Positions 63,106 to 64,000 of a stretch of 64,000 nucleotides of DNA are shown here, piece by piece (the stretch's first letter is position 1; each line of letters opens with the position of its first letter). Source of the DNA: Aphrophora alni. Lineage: Eukaryota; Arthropoda; Insecta; Hemiptera; Aphrophoridae. A model generated the notes under the pieces. It was given only the letters and a program-made list of their open reading frames with translations, was not told where the DNA came from and did no database searches. Where the stretch lies: positions 7,781,000-7,844,999 of the forward strand of contig OY740766.1 of NCBI GenBank assembly GCA_963513935.1, given 5' to 3'. The position numbers and the translations under genes were made by a program.

Positions 63106-64000
63106 ATTTAAACAAGATTTGTAAAGACATTCATAAAGAATCAAAACAAGGTAATAATCATATATTCGTTAACCTTCTGTAACATGTTATTAGGTTATTT
63201 TAATTGTGTTATTGTATTGGTTATAATAACGTTAGTGTTATTACGTATATTTGGTAAAATTTTAATTTTATAATTGCTTTACAAATAACTAATTTGGAAA
63301 AAAAAAGAATTTTCTGGAAATTGCAAAAAACACATAAAATTGATAAGTTTATTTATAATTACAATATAAAGGAACGTGCCGTTCCAGAACTTTCAACTTT
63401 TTCCTTTTCTTTTGTTTTTACTTCTTTGTTCGAAATTCAATAAGTACAGTTTATCCAAAAAAGTATTTGTTTTGCTTTAGGTAACACTAGAACGAAAATA
63501 AAATTTGTAATCGTATTCTTATTTAGTCATCATATACCTCCAAATTAAATATAGATTCATTAATTTTCATGAAACTTACATTGTTTAAAGGGTTTTAAAG
63601 CCCTAAGTTTAAAAGTAGCCTTTTTTTTTAAAGTGAAGAATTGAAAAATCAGATTGTTACAACTGATGTTACGTCCACGCCGTATTCTATTTTTATATAA
63701 GAGTAATAGTGAATATATTAAATTTGAATTTTATTATACAATTTACTATCCTAATCTTATTTATATATTTTACTTTAATACATTTGAAGCATATAAAAAA
63801 GTATTTGAAGCTAATAATTAATTTATTTATATTGAATATTTCGAAATGAGAAATTATTTTTTCATAAAATACTCTCTTCTACCTGGACTCGGATAGATAT
63901 AATTGTAATATTTCCAGTGTTGCGACTTCACAGTAAAATCAACATCACTTCTCATGTGTCAATAATTGTAATTATATTGTGATTAAAGCGATATGACCTT
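63106..64000. other. AT-rich non-coding stretch to the window end
   Basis: No supported frames, repeats or RNA genes. Confidence 0.45.

Overview
The window looks like AT-rich (by eye about 30% GC) nuclear DNA of an insect or close arthropod relative. The main evidence is a TTAGG-type telomeric array (CCTAA on the + strand, about 23593-23814). Dense small mobile elements, long dinucleotide microsatellites and the absence of any long or conserved reading frame fit a large, repeat-rich insect genome; a hemimetabolous insect such as a hemipteran is only a guess. I find no protein-coding gene I would defend. The longest open frames are AT-rich chance frames or frames through tandem repeats. The window is most likely intergenic or deep intronic.

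Layout. 1-417 is the end of a ~41-bp tandem array. 2-12 kb holds dispersed elements: a degenerate CAGGGTG-ended element (2061-2441), a ~307-bp foldback (3213-3519), two copies of a ~600-bp family here named R2 (7650-8062 and 11108-11740) and one copy of a family here named S1 (9161-9405). 12-16.4 kb is featureless. 16.5-18.8 kb has a 42-bp tandem array and two GC-richer, promoter-like islands. 20496-21103 is a near-perfect 608-bp foldback MITE flanked by TA. 23.5-23.8 kb is the interstitial telomeric array, bracketed by a 24-bp direct repeat. 27.2-29.2 kb has a long CT array abutting an S1 copy, then a 313-bp inverted-repeat element. 38.4 and 39.9 kb carry tRNA-derived SINE-like sequences. 42.9-43.3 kb is a hexanucleotide array with a variant core. 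44.5-45.2 kb has two copies of an inverted-repeat element. 49-51.5 kb mixes R2, S1 and a CT array. 52.9-53.0 kb is a CpG-rich duplicated segment. 60.2-60.9 kb is a 240-bp two-part tandem array. 62.2-62.5 kb is an S1 copy with an open frame, and 63.05 kb carries a ribozyme-like motif.

The most interesting signal is a motif that recurs in several otherwise different elements: CTGANGA, a short hairpin, GAAAC, then a short NUH-ended segment. This is the arrangement of a hammerhead ribozyme core. Reasonable to degraded examples lie at about 28.93, 29.11, 29.80, 32.13, 34.03, 44.60, 45.12, 45.91, 46.33 and 63.05 kb, in both orientations; in two element families they form inverted pairs with tails pointing outward. 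Hammerhead motifs are known in Penelope-like elements and retrozymes, so the elements may be non-autonomous relatives. That assignment is inference. Family names R2, S1, F1, F2, P1 and P2 are local labels, not database names; R2 here is not the rDNA retrotransposon R2.
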